Origin: Haemonchus contortus | Taxonomy: Eukaryota > Nematoda > Chromadorea > Rhabditida > Trichostrongylidae | Assembly: GCA_000469685.2 (NCBI GenBank) | Contig: LS997567.1 | Coordinates: forward strand, 1,336,302 to 1,400,301 | Direction: 5' to 3' | Length of the DNA: 64,000 nucleotides | Shown here: piece by piece, positions 13,801 through 27,336 of the stretch | How positions within the stretch are numbered: the stretch's first letter is position 1 | Layout of the letters: every line of letters begins with the position of its first letter | Program-made: the position numbers and the translations under genes | The notes under the pieces: model-generated | Seen by the model: the letters and a program-made list of their open reading frames with translations, nothing else | What the model was told of the DNA's origin: nothing | Database searches by the model: none

Positions 13801-13885
13801 TCGGCAGGGAGTTCAATTCCATATTTTTCCTTGAAGTACTCTCTCAAGTGCTGATCGTTCGTAATGATGTCATCATCGGTCAGCC
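10871..13885 (-). CDS. Lipocalin-like exons of a secreted protein (3' half)
   Basis: Exons read with agreeing phases are 13762-13885, 13618-13698, 13098-13227, 12708-12831 and an exon starting at 12644, followed by 12324-12400, 12037-12121, 11868-11946 and a terminal exon 10871-10986 ending FSIVPFDSR and a stop. They encode a charged helical stretch (REYFKEKYGIELP), a Ser-rich linker, a CPQC pair, then GGWTQMYGNP. This G-x-W, a strand-rich middle (GSYLIYDVG, ELNMYYRDD), YEYMVFAE and a closing amphipathic helix (DEFNRRFFDDVSEFMK) follow the order of a lipocalin fold. That assignment is inference from layout, not a database match. The joins around 12400-12644, 12121-12324 and 10986-11868 are not in phase in my model, so an exon or boundary is wrong there. 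Probably continuous with the signal-peptide exons upstream at 14241-16260. Confidence 0.5.
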
Positions 13886-14240
13886 CTGAGATAAGCCTTT
13901 TTATCATCCCCGTTCTACTCGTTCTCGTTCCTTGGCCTCGTTCTACTTATAATTCGGATTTTCAAAAAAAAAGAAACGATCTCGACGTACTTCGCTTGGG
14001 TGCGTTTGGTTCGTGCATTTTCACTCCCTTAGCTCGGGCAGTCAGTACCTATAGCAGTATAAGTCAGGCTCATGTTTAGGAGTAGACTTGAAAGAAGAAA
14101 GAAAGTGAGGTTTTTCTATATTTTTGATGAAGTGGGAGTCTGTCGAGGAAGGCGAACAGTAAAGCAACCGCGAAATGCGGAAATCGGAAAGCTATGGCTG
14201 ACTCTTTTGCCTTAAGTTCACCTTCTAAAAATTGTTGAGG
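13886..14240 (-). other. Probable intron between the two halves of the secreted-protein gene
   Basis: No coding signal is seen. The upstream exon has alternative donors GTTTGT (after GGAAGG), GTGGGA and GTGATT. Only the last gives the phase required by the exon that begins at 13885. Confidence 0.35.
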
Positions 14241-16260
14241 TCACAAGAATTTGAAACAAACCCTTCCTCCCACAGTATTATCGTTCCCAAGTGAATCACT
14301 TTGCCCGAAAGACGACTGAACCTGTTTCAGTTGCTCGTTTATTATGTCCTGCTGCTGTTTCTGCATGAGCAGCTGAAAAAACTTGGAGGTAATAAGGTCT
14401 TCTAATAAATCGCCATTCGTTATCGTTCTCCTATCTCTCTTCAACAAATACTGAAAATCGAATTCTGAGGGGGAGAGGGGACGGAGTCTTTCTTTCTCCA
14501 TTTCTGTAACTTACCGCAGCCCCAGCCTGATGATCGATCATTGATTGTTGGTAACGCCGTTGTTGATCGAGATACTCCAGCTGTTTCGCATTGTAACGAG
14601 TTAATTCAGACTGATGACGGGCGAGTTGCTGTAATAGGAGGTATCACGATGTCTTCAATGAAGTACTGTATTGAGTCGGACTTACTGCCAGATACTGTTG
14701 ATTTCGTAAGGCATTTATAGCCTCAGGTGTGCCATTTTCACCGCTGAGGAGCAATGGCATGGCTGGTACATTCAATCCCGTTTGCGACATGCCACTTCCC
14801 ATTCCGCTCCCCAATCCGCTTCCCAGTACGTTTCCAATCCCGTTACTGCTCATGAGCTGGCTAGAACCGGATGACTGCTGAAATGGAAACGATATTGAAA
14901 GTCCAAAACAGAACCCTAGTGCCTTATTACTGGAAAAGGCTGCTCATAATGAGATGGTGATGGGTAACTTTGCCGAGAAAAAAGGAAAGAGCATCTTCAG
15001 AGCAGTTTAGTCCCACGAAATATTCGATTTTAGTGGGGTTATGCCAAATTGCTCCCTTTCCAAACAAGGTTCAACGAACATGTCCTGTGTTGTGTACTAC
15101 CGTGAAGAATGAACCTTTCATCCTTTGAAGTGGTCATTTGGCTGTGAATCCATCAGACAGGATAAAACTGGTACCAGTAGTCTTCGCCTCGAGCAAGCAC
15201 TAACCCGATCCAAAAGGAAGCTGATTCTAACAAAAAAATATTCAATGAATTACCTGTAAACTCGGGTAGTAGGACTGTGTTTGTGGTGGATACACTCCCG
15301 TGTTTTGGCCACCCGATTGTATCATTTGTGGTATAGCGTTGTAGTCCTGAGCAACTTGCATTGCTGGAACAGGTGATTTTTCTCTGACAAAGAATTCTTA
15401 CATGTCAAAATGGGATTTAAAAATAGATAACGAAATTGAAACTCACGAGAGTAGTTGTCCAAAGTTGGTTGCAGCGGTGAAACAGGTGCACGTCGGACCT
15501 GCAAGAGACCGAGTGATTTCTATTAAACCGCCTTTCGAACAGCTTGGAGCAGAGTCAGTGAGCAGTCAGTTTGATTAAAAAAGTAAGTTGCACAGTTCCT
15601 GTAGGCACTACCTGACTGCTATGGGCGGAGGTATCTGGTATCACACTAGACGTGTTCTCAAGAGAGGGCTTCTTTTTTTGGACGGTTGCCAACAAGATGG
15701 AAAGGGGCCACCAATGGGAGAGAACATCACAAGGTGTTTCCACTTATACACCTACAGCGGACAAAACCTGTGAGGCATTTGTTCACTTTAAGGTCATAGT
15801 ATTTTTCAAAGCTGATGTTCTGAAGCTGGCATTCTCCTGAACTGTAAACAAACTAATACTAATTTAACAATTTAGTAGCCGATGGAGGGCACTTTCTCAT
15901 TCGGAGGATACGGTTGGCTTCTCATTTAGAAGCTCAGTTTCTAACGAACCTCTGGAGCTTTCTTTTCCTGTCGATCGATTTCGGGAAACATCGACTTGAC
16001 GAAAGCGCCTGCTAGGTTGACAGCCAATCGATCTACCACTGAAAAGGAGAAGAGGATCGATAGTACTAGCCATCTCTTATTGTCGCAATAGCATAGATTG
16101 CTTCTCAACAGAGCAATAAAGTGGCACGCTGAAGTAATGAATGCTTACTTTTTTCACCTGCTGATGTCGTGGTTTCCTCTTCCTCGCTGCTGCTTTTATG
16201 CTTTTTCGCGGAGGCACAAAGGAGCAACGTGAAAACGAGTATCTTCATCTTCTGCGACAT
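14241..16260 (-). CDS. Secreted Gln-rich protein, seven exons (5' half)
   Basis: Exons 16158-16260, 15950-16038, 15447-15498, 15254-15381, 14686-14877, 14515-14628 and 14241-14450 splice in phase into 295 codons plus a stop. The start MSQKMKILVFTLLLCASA is a signal peptide; the ATG at 16248 would give a tighter one, and the upstream ATG was kept as the longer option. It is followed by an acidic Ser/Glu run, a segment VDRLAVNLAGAFVKSMFPE, a Pro/Gln/Tyr region (residues about 83-124), a GSG repeat (residues about 143-154), then a Gln-rich helical stretch with QLEYLDQQRRYQQ and QLLMQKQQQDIINEQ. The last frame ends GRVCFKFL and a stop, but a GTTTGT donor sits just before that stop. The true gene may therefore continue into the lipocalin-like exons at 10871-13885. 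No named homologue is recognised. Confidence 0.68.
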
Positions 16261-18624
16261 CTCAACAATAATTCTTTCTTCAGTAGTGGCTTGAAATGGA
16301 ATAGAAGAATGCGAAGTAGCTTAAACAAAGGATAGCAACATCAAAGATGATATAGTAACAAAGTAAGATAAAAGTAAGGTAGCGCTGAGTTGCACCGCCA
16401 TTGAGCGCATGGTAGGGAGCCGAATCCTGGACCAACTAAGCCTTCTAGCCCGCTTAGTCGATTGCTGGTTCCGATTTCGTCTGGGAGCACAAAAGCAGTA
16501 AAATTTACCCGAGAGACCATTCAAAAGCTATTCTTTAGTGTCAAAGTGCACTCAAAGGTCCCCACGATTCCATGGGAGTCTTACGGCTGAAGCGTTCATC
16601 CTCAGATACTCACAACGGACCCTTTGGTTGGAAAACTATGCGGTACTGCAGTATCTTTTCCTTCAGCGTTCGGGTAGATTTTGACAAACTCCGAAAAGAA
16701 CAATTAGGGTACCTCCTGTTCATGCTTTTCCTCTTCCCGAAATCGGGGAAATCAAAAAATGGTGGAAAAAATGGTGGGTTCAGGTTTCCATTCACTTAAC
16801 TTTCGAGAGCACAATATGTGAAAATAATCCGTAGAGTAAATCAATGAGAGCAAAGTTGTATGAGTAATATACTATGCTATGTACTACGCTTGTAGAACAA
16901 CAAATGAAGGGAAAATAGGGAATCTGGCACTGAGCTGATCGGGTTAACAGAGAGAACGCATTTTTTCTAGAACTTTAATTGGGCTGCAGTTTTCCGCAAA
17001 TGTAACAGGATTTTCATATCAATTGACAGCACATATCATTGCCATGTAAAGTAAGTTCGAAGTCGAGGAATTGTCGGAACCTGGAAAAAACTTAGAAAAC
17101 AAGAGGTGATCGTCAATTGGATTAAGTTCAAAGATAAAGTTCACATATATTTCGTGTTGCTATCACACACATCATACAAAGGGAAACGTCGGCGAGAGCG
17201 AAAAGGGGGGCACTCACGTCGGTCCCATGTGAGTGTTGCTGTCTGACCCCTTTTCGCGTAATGCAACTATCTCTGGACTATTCCCAATCCGAACTACTCC
17301 TGGCTTATGACTGATGGATATTCGACGTGAAGCACTCCATTCTGTGTCAATTACATAAACGCTTCATCATGGCCGATCTCATATATGAAGTTTATTCTGG
17401 ATGGAAATCTTTAAAAGTGGTCGCTAGAACGATGACAGGATGGACTTCATATGTGATGCTACACCCAGACCAACACAAGTGTACTTAAAATCGACGACAT
17501 CGATCAGAACGAGGACCACATCGCTCACGAAAGGAAACCTTGCAACAGGAAGTTTCTAGACGGCATTCTTTCGGCTCTAACAGTCCTACAAACCACCCAC
17601 CATCCTTTTATCTGTTCTGCCCTGGACTGCAAGTTTTTGCATCAAAAAATGATAAGGATTGAGCCTACTTGAATTTCTAATAAAAATTTCTAGCACACTG
17701 CATGGCTACTGGTCTGATTGTACGTTAGCCAAATTTCTCCGGGAGGATAAGGCCAATGGGTAAAGACTCTGTTGCCACCAAGAAATTAAAATGTAGCTAA
17801 GCACAGGGCTGATCGAGGCCGAGTATTTCACAATTCACTTTCTATTTTTACACTTACTGGCACGTTTATTTTTACTTGACATAGTATGTATACGAAACAA
17901 AGACAAGATGTGCAAGATGGGGATTTTTCATTTAATGGTAAGGCTAAATCATACATACATCATCAAAGCTCTAATTTTACAACCCTACCAAATAAAAAAC
18001 AATTTCCTACGAATCCCCAACTAGACAAGAGAAAACATTGAACATTATATACGTGCTCTATTACAACAGTGACCCGGTGGTATCTAAGAGGAGATGAAAT
18101 CATGAACAACGAATGTCTGATTATTGAGGATAAAAAAGAAAAGAAGCTTTAAAAATCGACCACCACTGAGGAAGAAAAATCATAACTGCATCACATGTTG
18201 AACACTTTGATTAGTTGAGTGATGCAAAATAGCGAGAACGAATCATACTACAGTAACTACACGATTACTACAGTCACCCAAAAAACCCCCCGAAAGCAAA
18301 CATGCACATTCAACTTATTAATCAGTGAGTATAAAGAAATCAGTACAGTAGTAATCAATTGTTTGTCATAACGATTTAGACAGAAATAAGAAGCATAACA
18401 ACATTCAATAATAATTGAGCATAGCATGCTAAAGATCAGTAATAAGATAATCAAATGTGTTTCGATGGATAATCAGGGGCCATTAGACCACCCAGCTTTT
18501 CCGCATTGTACAGGTTCTCATGTGGGCCGTCATCAATCATTCCTGGACTCGTTGATTTTGTTGAATGACTATGTCCTTGATTGTTATAGGACATCTAAGT
18601 ATATGATTTTAATCGAAAGACTGG
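16261..18624. other. Intergenic region between two minus-strand genes
   Basis: It should hold the promoter of the secreted-protein gene and the 3' UTR of the innexin. A short minus ORF (16321-16524) has a hydrophobic tail but no support. The 17.8-18.5 kb part is strongly AT-rich. A hairpin at 17198-17257 is listed separately. Confidence 0.4.
17198..17257. repeat. Two-tier hairpin of 60 bp
   Basis: The outer stem GCGAAAAGGGG pairs with CCCCTTTTCGC. An inner stem CACTCAC (17211-17217) pairs with GTGAGTG (17229-17235). Both tiers are perfect, with an asymmetric internal loop between them. Confidence 0.7.
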
Positions 18625-21600
18625 TCAAACAAACAAGGTGGAAATGTAGTTTGCGAGGGTCACTCCGTCAACTTGATCTTCGGAACAAATCCCACTCGAG
18701 GAAACGAGGTTCTTTATCCTCCCGAAACGAGCCGTTCGTCTAATCTGGTTTCGCTTCTCCCAAAAAATGTTAATAACGGGCTGAATAGCGTGGTTTTCAC
18801 AAGTTCACGTTTTTCAATAATTTTCGAACTCGTAGCATACCCCACTCGGTGACGATCAGCGGGGTGAACCGCTAGCCCTCATATATTCAACAAAATCGAT
18901 GATATGACCAGACGTGTGACCCTGGGCTATAGTGGGCCGGAATACGGAATAATAAAAAAATGAAGCACCTGTTCGAGGTAGTCGGTGAACAGCTTTGAAG
19001 TGATCTCACGAGCAACTATGGCACCAGCATGCCCTTCGATGAAACGTAACAACAGAATACCATCTGAAAAAAACTGAGTTTTTCAAACAAACCGAAATTA
19101 ATGAGAGATTGTAAACTTCAGCAGTATTACACCTCAAACATGGTTCTTTAAGGTACAAAACAAAAGGGAAATTCCCCATTTCGCCCAAACGAGCGGTTGT
19201 GAACGACAAAGAAATTGACAGGCGCACAGAGACAGTGTAGGAACTTAGAGTTAAAATACTTAAATCTAACTGGCTTCTTACTGATAACCGTTCAGAAAAT
19301 AAGAACCCAGAAGATCAATTTATTGATTTTATCAGTAACCGGACAAATTACAAACCTGGGCGAAGTGCTGCATGGGTGAAGCGGCGCATAATGTGCTGAT
19401 GACGGAAGCCGTCTGTTGTGTCTTCGCCCCGACACGGTCCAGATAGCCATGCCTTTGTCGACTTCTCCCGGAATGATGTGAGAACCAACTGTAGGAAGCA
19501 GTAGCAAAAGTTAATTGCTGTTGATATAGCGACAAGTAAGAACCAGAACCTGAACAGAGCCGTCATGAGCGGATTCCTTAATAGAAGGCATAATCATCAC
19601 AAAAATATACTGTTAACACCTACCAGATGAAGAGGTAAATTTTCTCGTTAAACATGTTAATCATTAATACACATTGTACAGTGTATTTATGAGTATTGGC
19701 TAGACGACGAATCTTGAAATCACACATGGTTACACGTGGGAATACTCCAGAATCCAACCATTCCCGTCCATTCCAAAGATCGCGGAACGTCTGAAAATAT
19801 CGCCCAATTAAATACCTGGCCCTGAACGGAGCCCTACGACTTGTTCTACACTAATAGCCTGCCGATCAATAAAATCACCCATCATCTAATCCACTTCTAC
19901 GAGAAGGCTAAGTCTTTCCGGTGGCCGACAATTTACCCTTCTCGACGTGGTCATCGGATTTCCTACCACTTCCCTTGCTTTTACTTGAAAAGCAGTCTAC
20001 CAATGCGCTTTACAACCGACAGTTTTTCGAAGCTACTAGTTAGAGCTGATTACGGTGAAGCACGACACCGGGAACAGCTGGTGGACCCAACTGACCCAGT
20101 CGATCCTCCTGGTACGGCGGCAGCCTTAAGCGGCTCCCATTAATGTGCATCTGGCCATCTTGGATTTCTGGCTGTCAAACTTTTGGGGTTACGCCTCAGA
20201 CTAAATCAGTTCTCACCCAGAGGATCGAATTTTCCTAGGACTCTGTATCATAGGGATCACTGATACAGTGAATGTAATCAATATACACCCCAAACGTAAA
20301 GCGATGAGAGTGAATGTACAAGAAGTAAAGCTCACTTGAAAGCCCCAGAAGGTGTAGTCACTGCCCAAGAAGTTATTCAGAATATAAAATTGCGTGAAAA
20401 TATTGACTAAGTAGAGGAACTTCACGAAAAGATACAGCATGGATACGTAGGAGCCCAGCCCATGGCCGAATCTGAAATCAAATCATTTTACTAGTGAGCA
20501 TGGGCCATCCTTTGTAGATCGCAAAGTTTTTGGAAAGTCTGGAAAAGAACTGTCTAGCCCTGGCACCACGATTCCGAATCACGTCCAAACACGTATAAGA
20601 CGAACTATCGGTGAATAGATTCACCTGAAACAGAATAGACGGTATGGTGTACGCCGTTCACTCTGGAATTCCAGGCATTCTTCAAGATAAGTGGCCAGCT
20701 TTCCTATTTCCTTTTTTCGATCACCTCCGGTGATCTGCCTCAACTTCCGTGCATCCTCTATAGCCGTGTTCAAGTCGATTCCTAAACAACACTAAATTCC
20801 AAGGATATTCGAAAAATGCGAACGGATAAAGTATTTGGTCAGTATCCTAGGATGTCTAGACCTGTTTTGAGCAGAATTGGGAAAACGGGTAAATCTTTCA
20901 CTGAGTGACAGCGTTGTGCACAAAACAAACATATCTTTTTACAAAAAGAATAAAATTCTTGTGAAGATGAGGTCCCGTCCAAAAGCCTTATAACAGGAAT
21001 TCAGGTGTTACTATATGAAATCTTCAGGAATGGTACGTGTTTTTTTTTTCTTATACTGAACTATTGGGAAGAATAGGCATGGTAATTCGCCCACTGCAGA
21101 AATGCATGTGACAAAAACCGACCGCTTTGTTGATGAAGTGTCTTCCAAATCCAATTGGGAAGATAGAACATGATCGCTTGAAGCGCCAACACGATGGGCA
21201 CCCATTGGTAATAACCTATTTCAGCCTGAAAACAAATAGCTTTCAATTGTATCAGGTTTCCCAGAGAGAAAAAAGAAACAGGTACCCAAGACCTATTCCA
21301 GGATACGGGCGGAAAAAAATTGCACACTGCTGCCGCCTGAGTGCTTTGAGCATGCCCGATTATTCCCCCCCCCTCCCCCTCCTAACCCCCTCATACCCCT
21401 TCTGACGGTCTGAGCACCTCGATTTGGGAATCCAACCGAGTTACTGGCTTATGTCAGACAAGACATCCACCAACTGGGCAAGTGATACGAGTGGAGCAGC
21501 TAAATTGGGTGACTAATAACAATGGCAGCCAAGCTAACAGGTACATTTGACCTTTTTGGGCAGGTTAAGCTCAAAAATCATCCTACATAACCAGCATAAC

Positions 21601-24600
21601 GAAGCTAACCCACTCAGCCTCTCTATGTGCCACTTCTTAGATTTTGCGTAACCGAAAAATGCAATTCACTCCTTTCCCTCCACCCCATTGTTTTTTGAGG
21701 TTCAGGGACAGATTCCTGGCAGCAGACCCTTGTGTCAATAAATACCGGCGATCGAGTCCTCTCAAAATATTGCACCGTTTCCCTTCACGGAAACATGTGA
21801 AAATGACCTCAGCGGGATAATAGTGCAAAAGGGATAAGACAAAGCTATCAGCAGCAAAAGCCAGACACTGTGAAGGTCAAGAGTGCTGCTTTCAAGTACT
21901 CGTTCGACATTAGGCCGGTTGATTTCGTGGTATGGTACACCGGTACCATAACAACGTCCTTCAGTGCGAAACGGTTGTACCCAGCCAGCTCCCAGTCAAA
22001 CGACTCGAGTGGTGCTGTGGACGCATCAGGTTGAAGAAGGTGTCCTACTGAAGTGAGATCTCTAGAAAATCTGTCACCTTTGAGCGATCTTCGTCATCAG
22101 CAGGAATCTCTTCATGAAATGGCACAAAGAATGTGTTCTGAATGAAGCAATAGTCTTCAGCGTATTGCTCCCATCCACCTTTGAATTCCATAGGCATCCA
22201 ACATTGAATTGGAGAGCCGACATACCTGAAGCACATTTTTTATGCCAGTTCTGGAAAAAGGTAGTAGAACATATGGCAAATGTGGTAAAGATGGAAAAAG
22301 GTAATGTAGACAATAGAAAAAAACCGTCAAAAAATTGTTATATTTAAAAAAATTAAATAGATGAAAGTAATCTTCAGAATGTTTTGACAGATCATTGCCC
22401 ATTTACCGACGGTACTGAGGTACTCCTACAAAGTCGCTACTACTGAGCAGAGGAACACTGTTAAGGGCTACTGTCGGCAATCAGAAAGGAAAAAGCACCA
22501 AAACTGCTTCACTACGAAAAAAAAGCCGAAAATGAGCTATGGGCGGGATAGGGACGATGGTCACTGCAGAAGGTTGCAAAATGGCGCGCGTCGGATGCGA
22601 CTGCCGCACGCGGCGGATTCCTTCCCCTCACCGGCTTTGGTTAACAGCGCGGTGAGCGGATCGACGAACGGTTATCGCCTTTAGGCTAATTGGAGTAAAA
22701 ATACGTTGGTGGATGAACAACTACGCTTAAATCGGGAGAAAGGAAATATAAAAGACATTAAGAAGAATGCTCATAACGGGATGCATGAGGGTTTCGTGAA
22801 AAGGCGAAATACCAACAAATGACATCACTGAGCGAGCCGATCAAGTAATGCTCAGTGCAAACGTACAGGGACCACAACACAATGCAAAGTGCTTGAATAA
22901 TGTCAAAAAAGGTGGAGATATAATGCCCCACAATAGCCGGTAAAGCTTTGACGATCGATACAGCATTCGATCGATTTTGAATGACTGTGCAGAGCCTGGC
23001 ATTACTTGCTCAGCTGCTCCATTGCATCAGACGATATAGAACGTTATTTAAAGGGATGTAACTGGTTTGAAAACCAAAATATGACTTCATCAGATCTATT
23101 GGAGCCATATGAACAGCACGACTGAATAATCCCGAACTTCGATCGAAATACCGACCCGAACTTCATCGCAAAACCCTACTACATAAGGGCAATATTTCTA
23201 CCAATTATGCCCAAGCTTTTAGGGTTCTGAGAAACATGACATGCAGTTTAGTGATCAAACCCCAGGGCCAAAAAATACTCATAATTGTATCATACTTGAC
23301 CCTGCTTTCCTTTTGTCCGAGGGAACAAAAGTGGGGTAGAAGAAGAAGGGGAAAGGGAAGCAGTAGGAAATACCCCCAATGCCAAGTCGGTGATCTGGCA
23401 AAACCCCTTTCTTCTAGATCTTATAAATTCGAAAACGACCCTTAACGATTGCCTAGGTACACGAATCGACTAATTGTAAGAATTTCTGAGGGCTCCTCCC
23501 TCGCATTCGGTAAACCCTTTTCATCACGTTTTCTACAAACACTAGTAAGTACAATGAAGAACCTATGACTCCCTCAACCTCAGCCAATACTTGTTTTTAC
23601 CACTGTCATTTACTTCACGGACAAATCACCGGCGTTGCCAGCCTCGATGAGAGAGCATTCGACAGGCCCTAAGTGGCCATGCACTAGACCTAGGTCATCG
23701 CGCATGCCGATTATCAAACCGATATTGTCGTGAAGGGCTCTGATTAGGGCTCAAAATGTGGTATGGGACCAAGGTCCCCTCAACGTCCGAAACTTATATG
23801 CCTTCCCTGAGGTGTCCGAATTGACCTGTATTCAATGAATTCTTCACAATGCTACTCGCCATTGAAGAATAGAAAAGCATAGCCTGGCTGTCATCCTATT
23901 TTGTATTGAAACTGTAGAACTTTTCCGGTAAAGGTAGACTTTAGAAGGTTCTCAAAGGATTAGCCACCCTCAAAACTCGAATTTCTGTATCGCAGACGTT
24001 TTAGGAGCAGCTAGCTGTCAATACCTTCTTCCATTGACAGTAACTTTGTTGTAGTAAGTCGAAAACCCCAGCGTCAGAACACTTTCAGCAAATCACAAAA
24101 GCCTTTCCTATAACCAATTGATTTGAGGGTGGGTCACAAATGAATAGACAAAAATCGCACCCCAACAAAGAAATCACTTGAAAGCTTCGATATGAGCAAC
24201 TCGGGTGGTCTTCCTTCTGTCCAGCATCACATCCCACGTTTCAAGCATTTTTTCTGGTGTCTCCCTTCTTTGTCCTTTTTCTCGATCGTCACTCAAAAAC
24301 GATCCGCACTCTTTCCCAACAACCTCAGTTTAAAAATTACAGTAAGATACGATGATGACATAGAACAGTTTTCCAGTTTCTGAATAATAGCGAGTGCGTG
24401 AGGGAGGGGGCTAATCTTCATCAAGAACCGAATGTCAAGATTGAGTGGACCATGTGGCACAACAAAGCCATCTCTCCCATCGTTCAGGTCAAACAAAGGA
24501 ATTGCTGAAAAGGTATAAAGGCTCTGCCGTAAACTGCTAGTCAACTTCACGTAGGTGAGCATATTTGTCTACGGAGAGAGTCTCGCACCATTGGTGCATC

Positions 24601-27336
24601 CTCTGGTGACCCCGAATGGCCCATATGGGAGCGCGGAGGTGTGAGCTTAAGATGTACACACAGCCTGATTCCCATGAACACATTAACCGCCATAAGCCGG
24701 GAATTCGCTCAGAAGTTTCTGCGGAATTACTCTTAAGGTAATGAAGGGGGCATGTAATCTATTCGTAGTTGAGACTTCTTCGCACCCTTTCAAATAGTTA
24801 GGTACTGCTTCATAGAAATGTTTTATTATTTGTAGCTTACCGAACCCATTTTTAAATGAACCACGGTTCCGCTGATTGTGAGAGTACGGTGGTCACGAAG
24901 AATGTTTGTGGGGACCCCTAGAGGCCATAAATAGGACGCAGCCCAACTGACCATTTCATACTAACCTCGAAATGAAGCTACTCAGTCATCAACTTCAAAT
25001 CTGCTTTCAAATGAAGCTTCACGATCGTTTTCCTCGCTTCAAAGGCGTTTTATGCGTTCAAAGCTAAGAAATGGCTGTTCATTTGCGCACATGTTGTCGT
25101 ATAACAAATTGTTGCGCCGTTTTGAAAAAGCGCTAGTCACCAACGGGGAGGCCTCCATCTTGAAGTAAAGTGATCGCATATCTCTCCCATCGCACATTAT
25201 TCACCACTTTGAAAATCCCGAAATTCAGTGATGAGTCGCTCCCGGGCCGAGACCGACGCGGCATAATTGGCTGGGATCCATCCGTTGCTCGTATTATGAA
25301 ATAGGCTCCCGACTGGAAAAGCATAGCTTACTATTGGCTTGACCTTCACCTTCAATGATATCAGGAAAGGTCTTTAGGTTCTTCTGATAGCAAGACGACT
25401 GTAGATAGTACTGGTGGCAGTACGTGCTAATGGGAATCGAATTGTGACGTCAAGTCCCTAACTCTCCATTTTCAGATTTTATTGAGTAGGATTACCTTTC
25501 CACTTCAGACCCTTGCCGAGTGCAGTTAAGGAGGAGGGGTGGGAGACCTGAGACGGGGTAAGTAGAGAACGAAGACAGTACTGCGCTGGTATAACCATTA
25601 GTAGGACTATGGGAGGGAGCTCAGCATGAATTGATGCATAAATGTCAAAAAACTGGTAGGAATATGCGAAAAGGTAGTAGCGAATGAAGATCAGAAACTA
25701 TCAGACATTTTAAAATATTTACAAGTAAAATGTTTTTTGAAAAAAAGGGAAACTACTGGATCCGAATCCGAACATTCAAAAAATCCCAAAAACGTGGGTT
25801 ATCCTGACCCTTATCTTCTCATGGATGACAAATTTTCAAGAAAACTTATACTTCAGTAAAACTTTTAAGTTTAAATAGGTATTCTACATAGTTGAACCTC
25901 GAATCCGAAGTTTTTATGGCTTCGAAGGCAAAAACATAGTAAATGATGTCAAAAGACGAAAACAACAAGCAACAAGAATAATATTTTCTTGAGAGACAGG
26001 ACAAATCTGAAGTGCTTGAAAATTTGGCATGCAGCCAATAGTTTGGCACAGTGCCAAAGCTATTGCTCTCATCGCTCGCTTCATACGCAAAGGGCCTAAC
26101 AGCCGTCTTGGTCATCGGTAACTTCATAGGAAATCAAAAGAAAAGAATGGTTGATAACGGTTCGAAATCTTTTGCCTCTGAAATATATTACTTTTTTGAA
26201 AGAGTTTTTGATTTTTTCTTATTCTAAATTTCATGAAAGTGCCGAAGACTGGTGAATGAAATGGAATAAAATAGCTTCGGAAAATGCCAGCTCCCGACAG
26301 TTTATTACCCATACCTCCACTCGTACTTTGTCATACTTTTACCTCCCACAGTAGGTCATACCGTATACCAGTATGCTAATCATGATGGGTGGCATCCGAT
26401 CGCATACGCTAACATGCATCACTCGAAGGTGTTGTTTGATGAAGCGCAAACGCCTTCTTCCAACATTTGCGGCTACGCTTGGCGTATTAATTTGTTTGAG
26501 AACCCTATCACTATCCATTCTTCTCCTCGTCCTCCTCCGTCACAGAGAATACAAACAATCTATCTCTTCGTTTCGTTTGTGATTTTCACCTTCAATTCAG
26601 CTTTCCCCGTAGAAATAACTCCACCAGTAGTCGGTTGGACAGTGACGAACTTTTACAATAACAAATGAGTAGCAAGGAGTAGAACTACATGGGAAGACGT
26701 CGTGAATCACGTCCCTTTGTAAAGTTCAGAGAAAGTTTAAATAAACGACGAGAGAAGGTTGATCGACTTGGCCCATCATCGACTACATCACAGAACATGG
26801 CAGCTCGTATGTTCATAAAATTCCACAAAAACTATTTTTTGACCTTAGTTTGGGTTACTAGTTACCTACTGTGTTAAGCTCGAAGGCATAGGGCTGCTTG
26901 CCGAGGATTTTTGTCGTATGGGGAGGAAGGATTAGCAACGTCCCACAAAGGTCTGCTCTATTGATCATCGCACTGGGCAAACGGAGCTCGATGCCTAGGA
27001 AAACACCGGGTCAAGCATGACTAGTGGAGTAGAAAGCCGTCCACGGCCTAGCTGGTCAGTCACGCATTCGTAAGCTGGTCATACCAGTTTCGATAGAAAT
27101 ACTAGTAATAATAGCAAAAAAAAAGAAAAAGAGAACAGACATAATACAGTTCAATTATAGTAAGTAAAAGCAAAAAAAATAGAATTAACAACGTACTGTT
27201 TAGCTGAAACCATAATGGCAAAAAATGTGAGTAGCGTTGAAGTAATAAAATAATTCAGTCGATCTACTGGATCGTCAAATGACTGTGGCTTAAACCAGCT
27301 CCAGATCGCATTGTCAAGAAATGGTATGCCCAACAT
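18625..27336 (-). CDS. Innexin gap-junction/hemichannel subunit
   Basis: Nine exons splice in perfect phase to 431 codons: 27197-27336, 22078-22225, 21123-21225, 20625-20781, 20336-20471, 19624-19790, 19356-19549, 18969-19063, 18625-18780. Innexins oligomerise in the plasma membrane as invertebrate gap junctions. The family signature YYQWVP is at residues 101-106. Extracellular loop 1 has the cysteine pair (C55, C73, in VGSPIQCW and EDYCFIQNT), and loop 2 has C251 and C268. Four membrane segments lie at about 27-45, 103-122, 194-217 and 285-307. The N-terminus [18 protein letters not shown] and the basic cytoplasmic tail ([16 protein letters not shown]) are typical. Length fits the family's usual 370-430 or so. 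The start is at 27336 because TTTTAG sits one base before the ATG, suggesting trans-splicing. The paralogue cannot be named from sequence alone. The frame is intact throughout. Confidence 0.95.
22226..27196 (-). other. First intron of the innexin gene, about 5 kb
   Basis: Donor AAACA|GTACGT at 27196 and acceptor CTTCAG at 22226 flank a 4971-bp intron, far longer than the other introns of this gene (about 200-1300 bp). It contains only short ORFs on both strands, for example at 24293-24562 and 25133-25324. There is a CG-rich patch at about 22560-22680. No transposon is recognised in it. It separates the N-terminus and first membrane segment from the rest of the protein. Confidence 0.85.
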
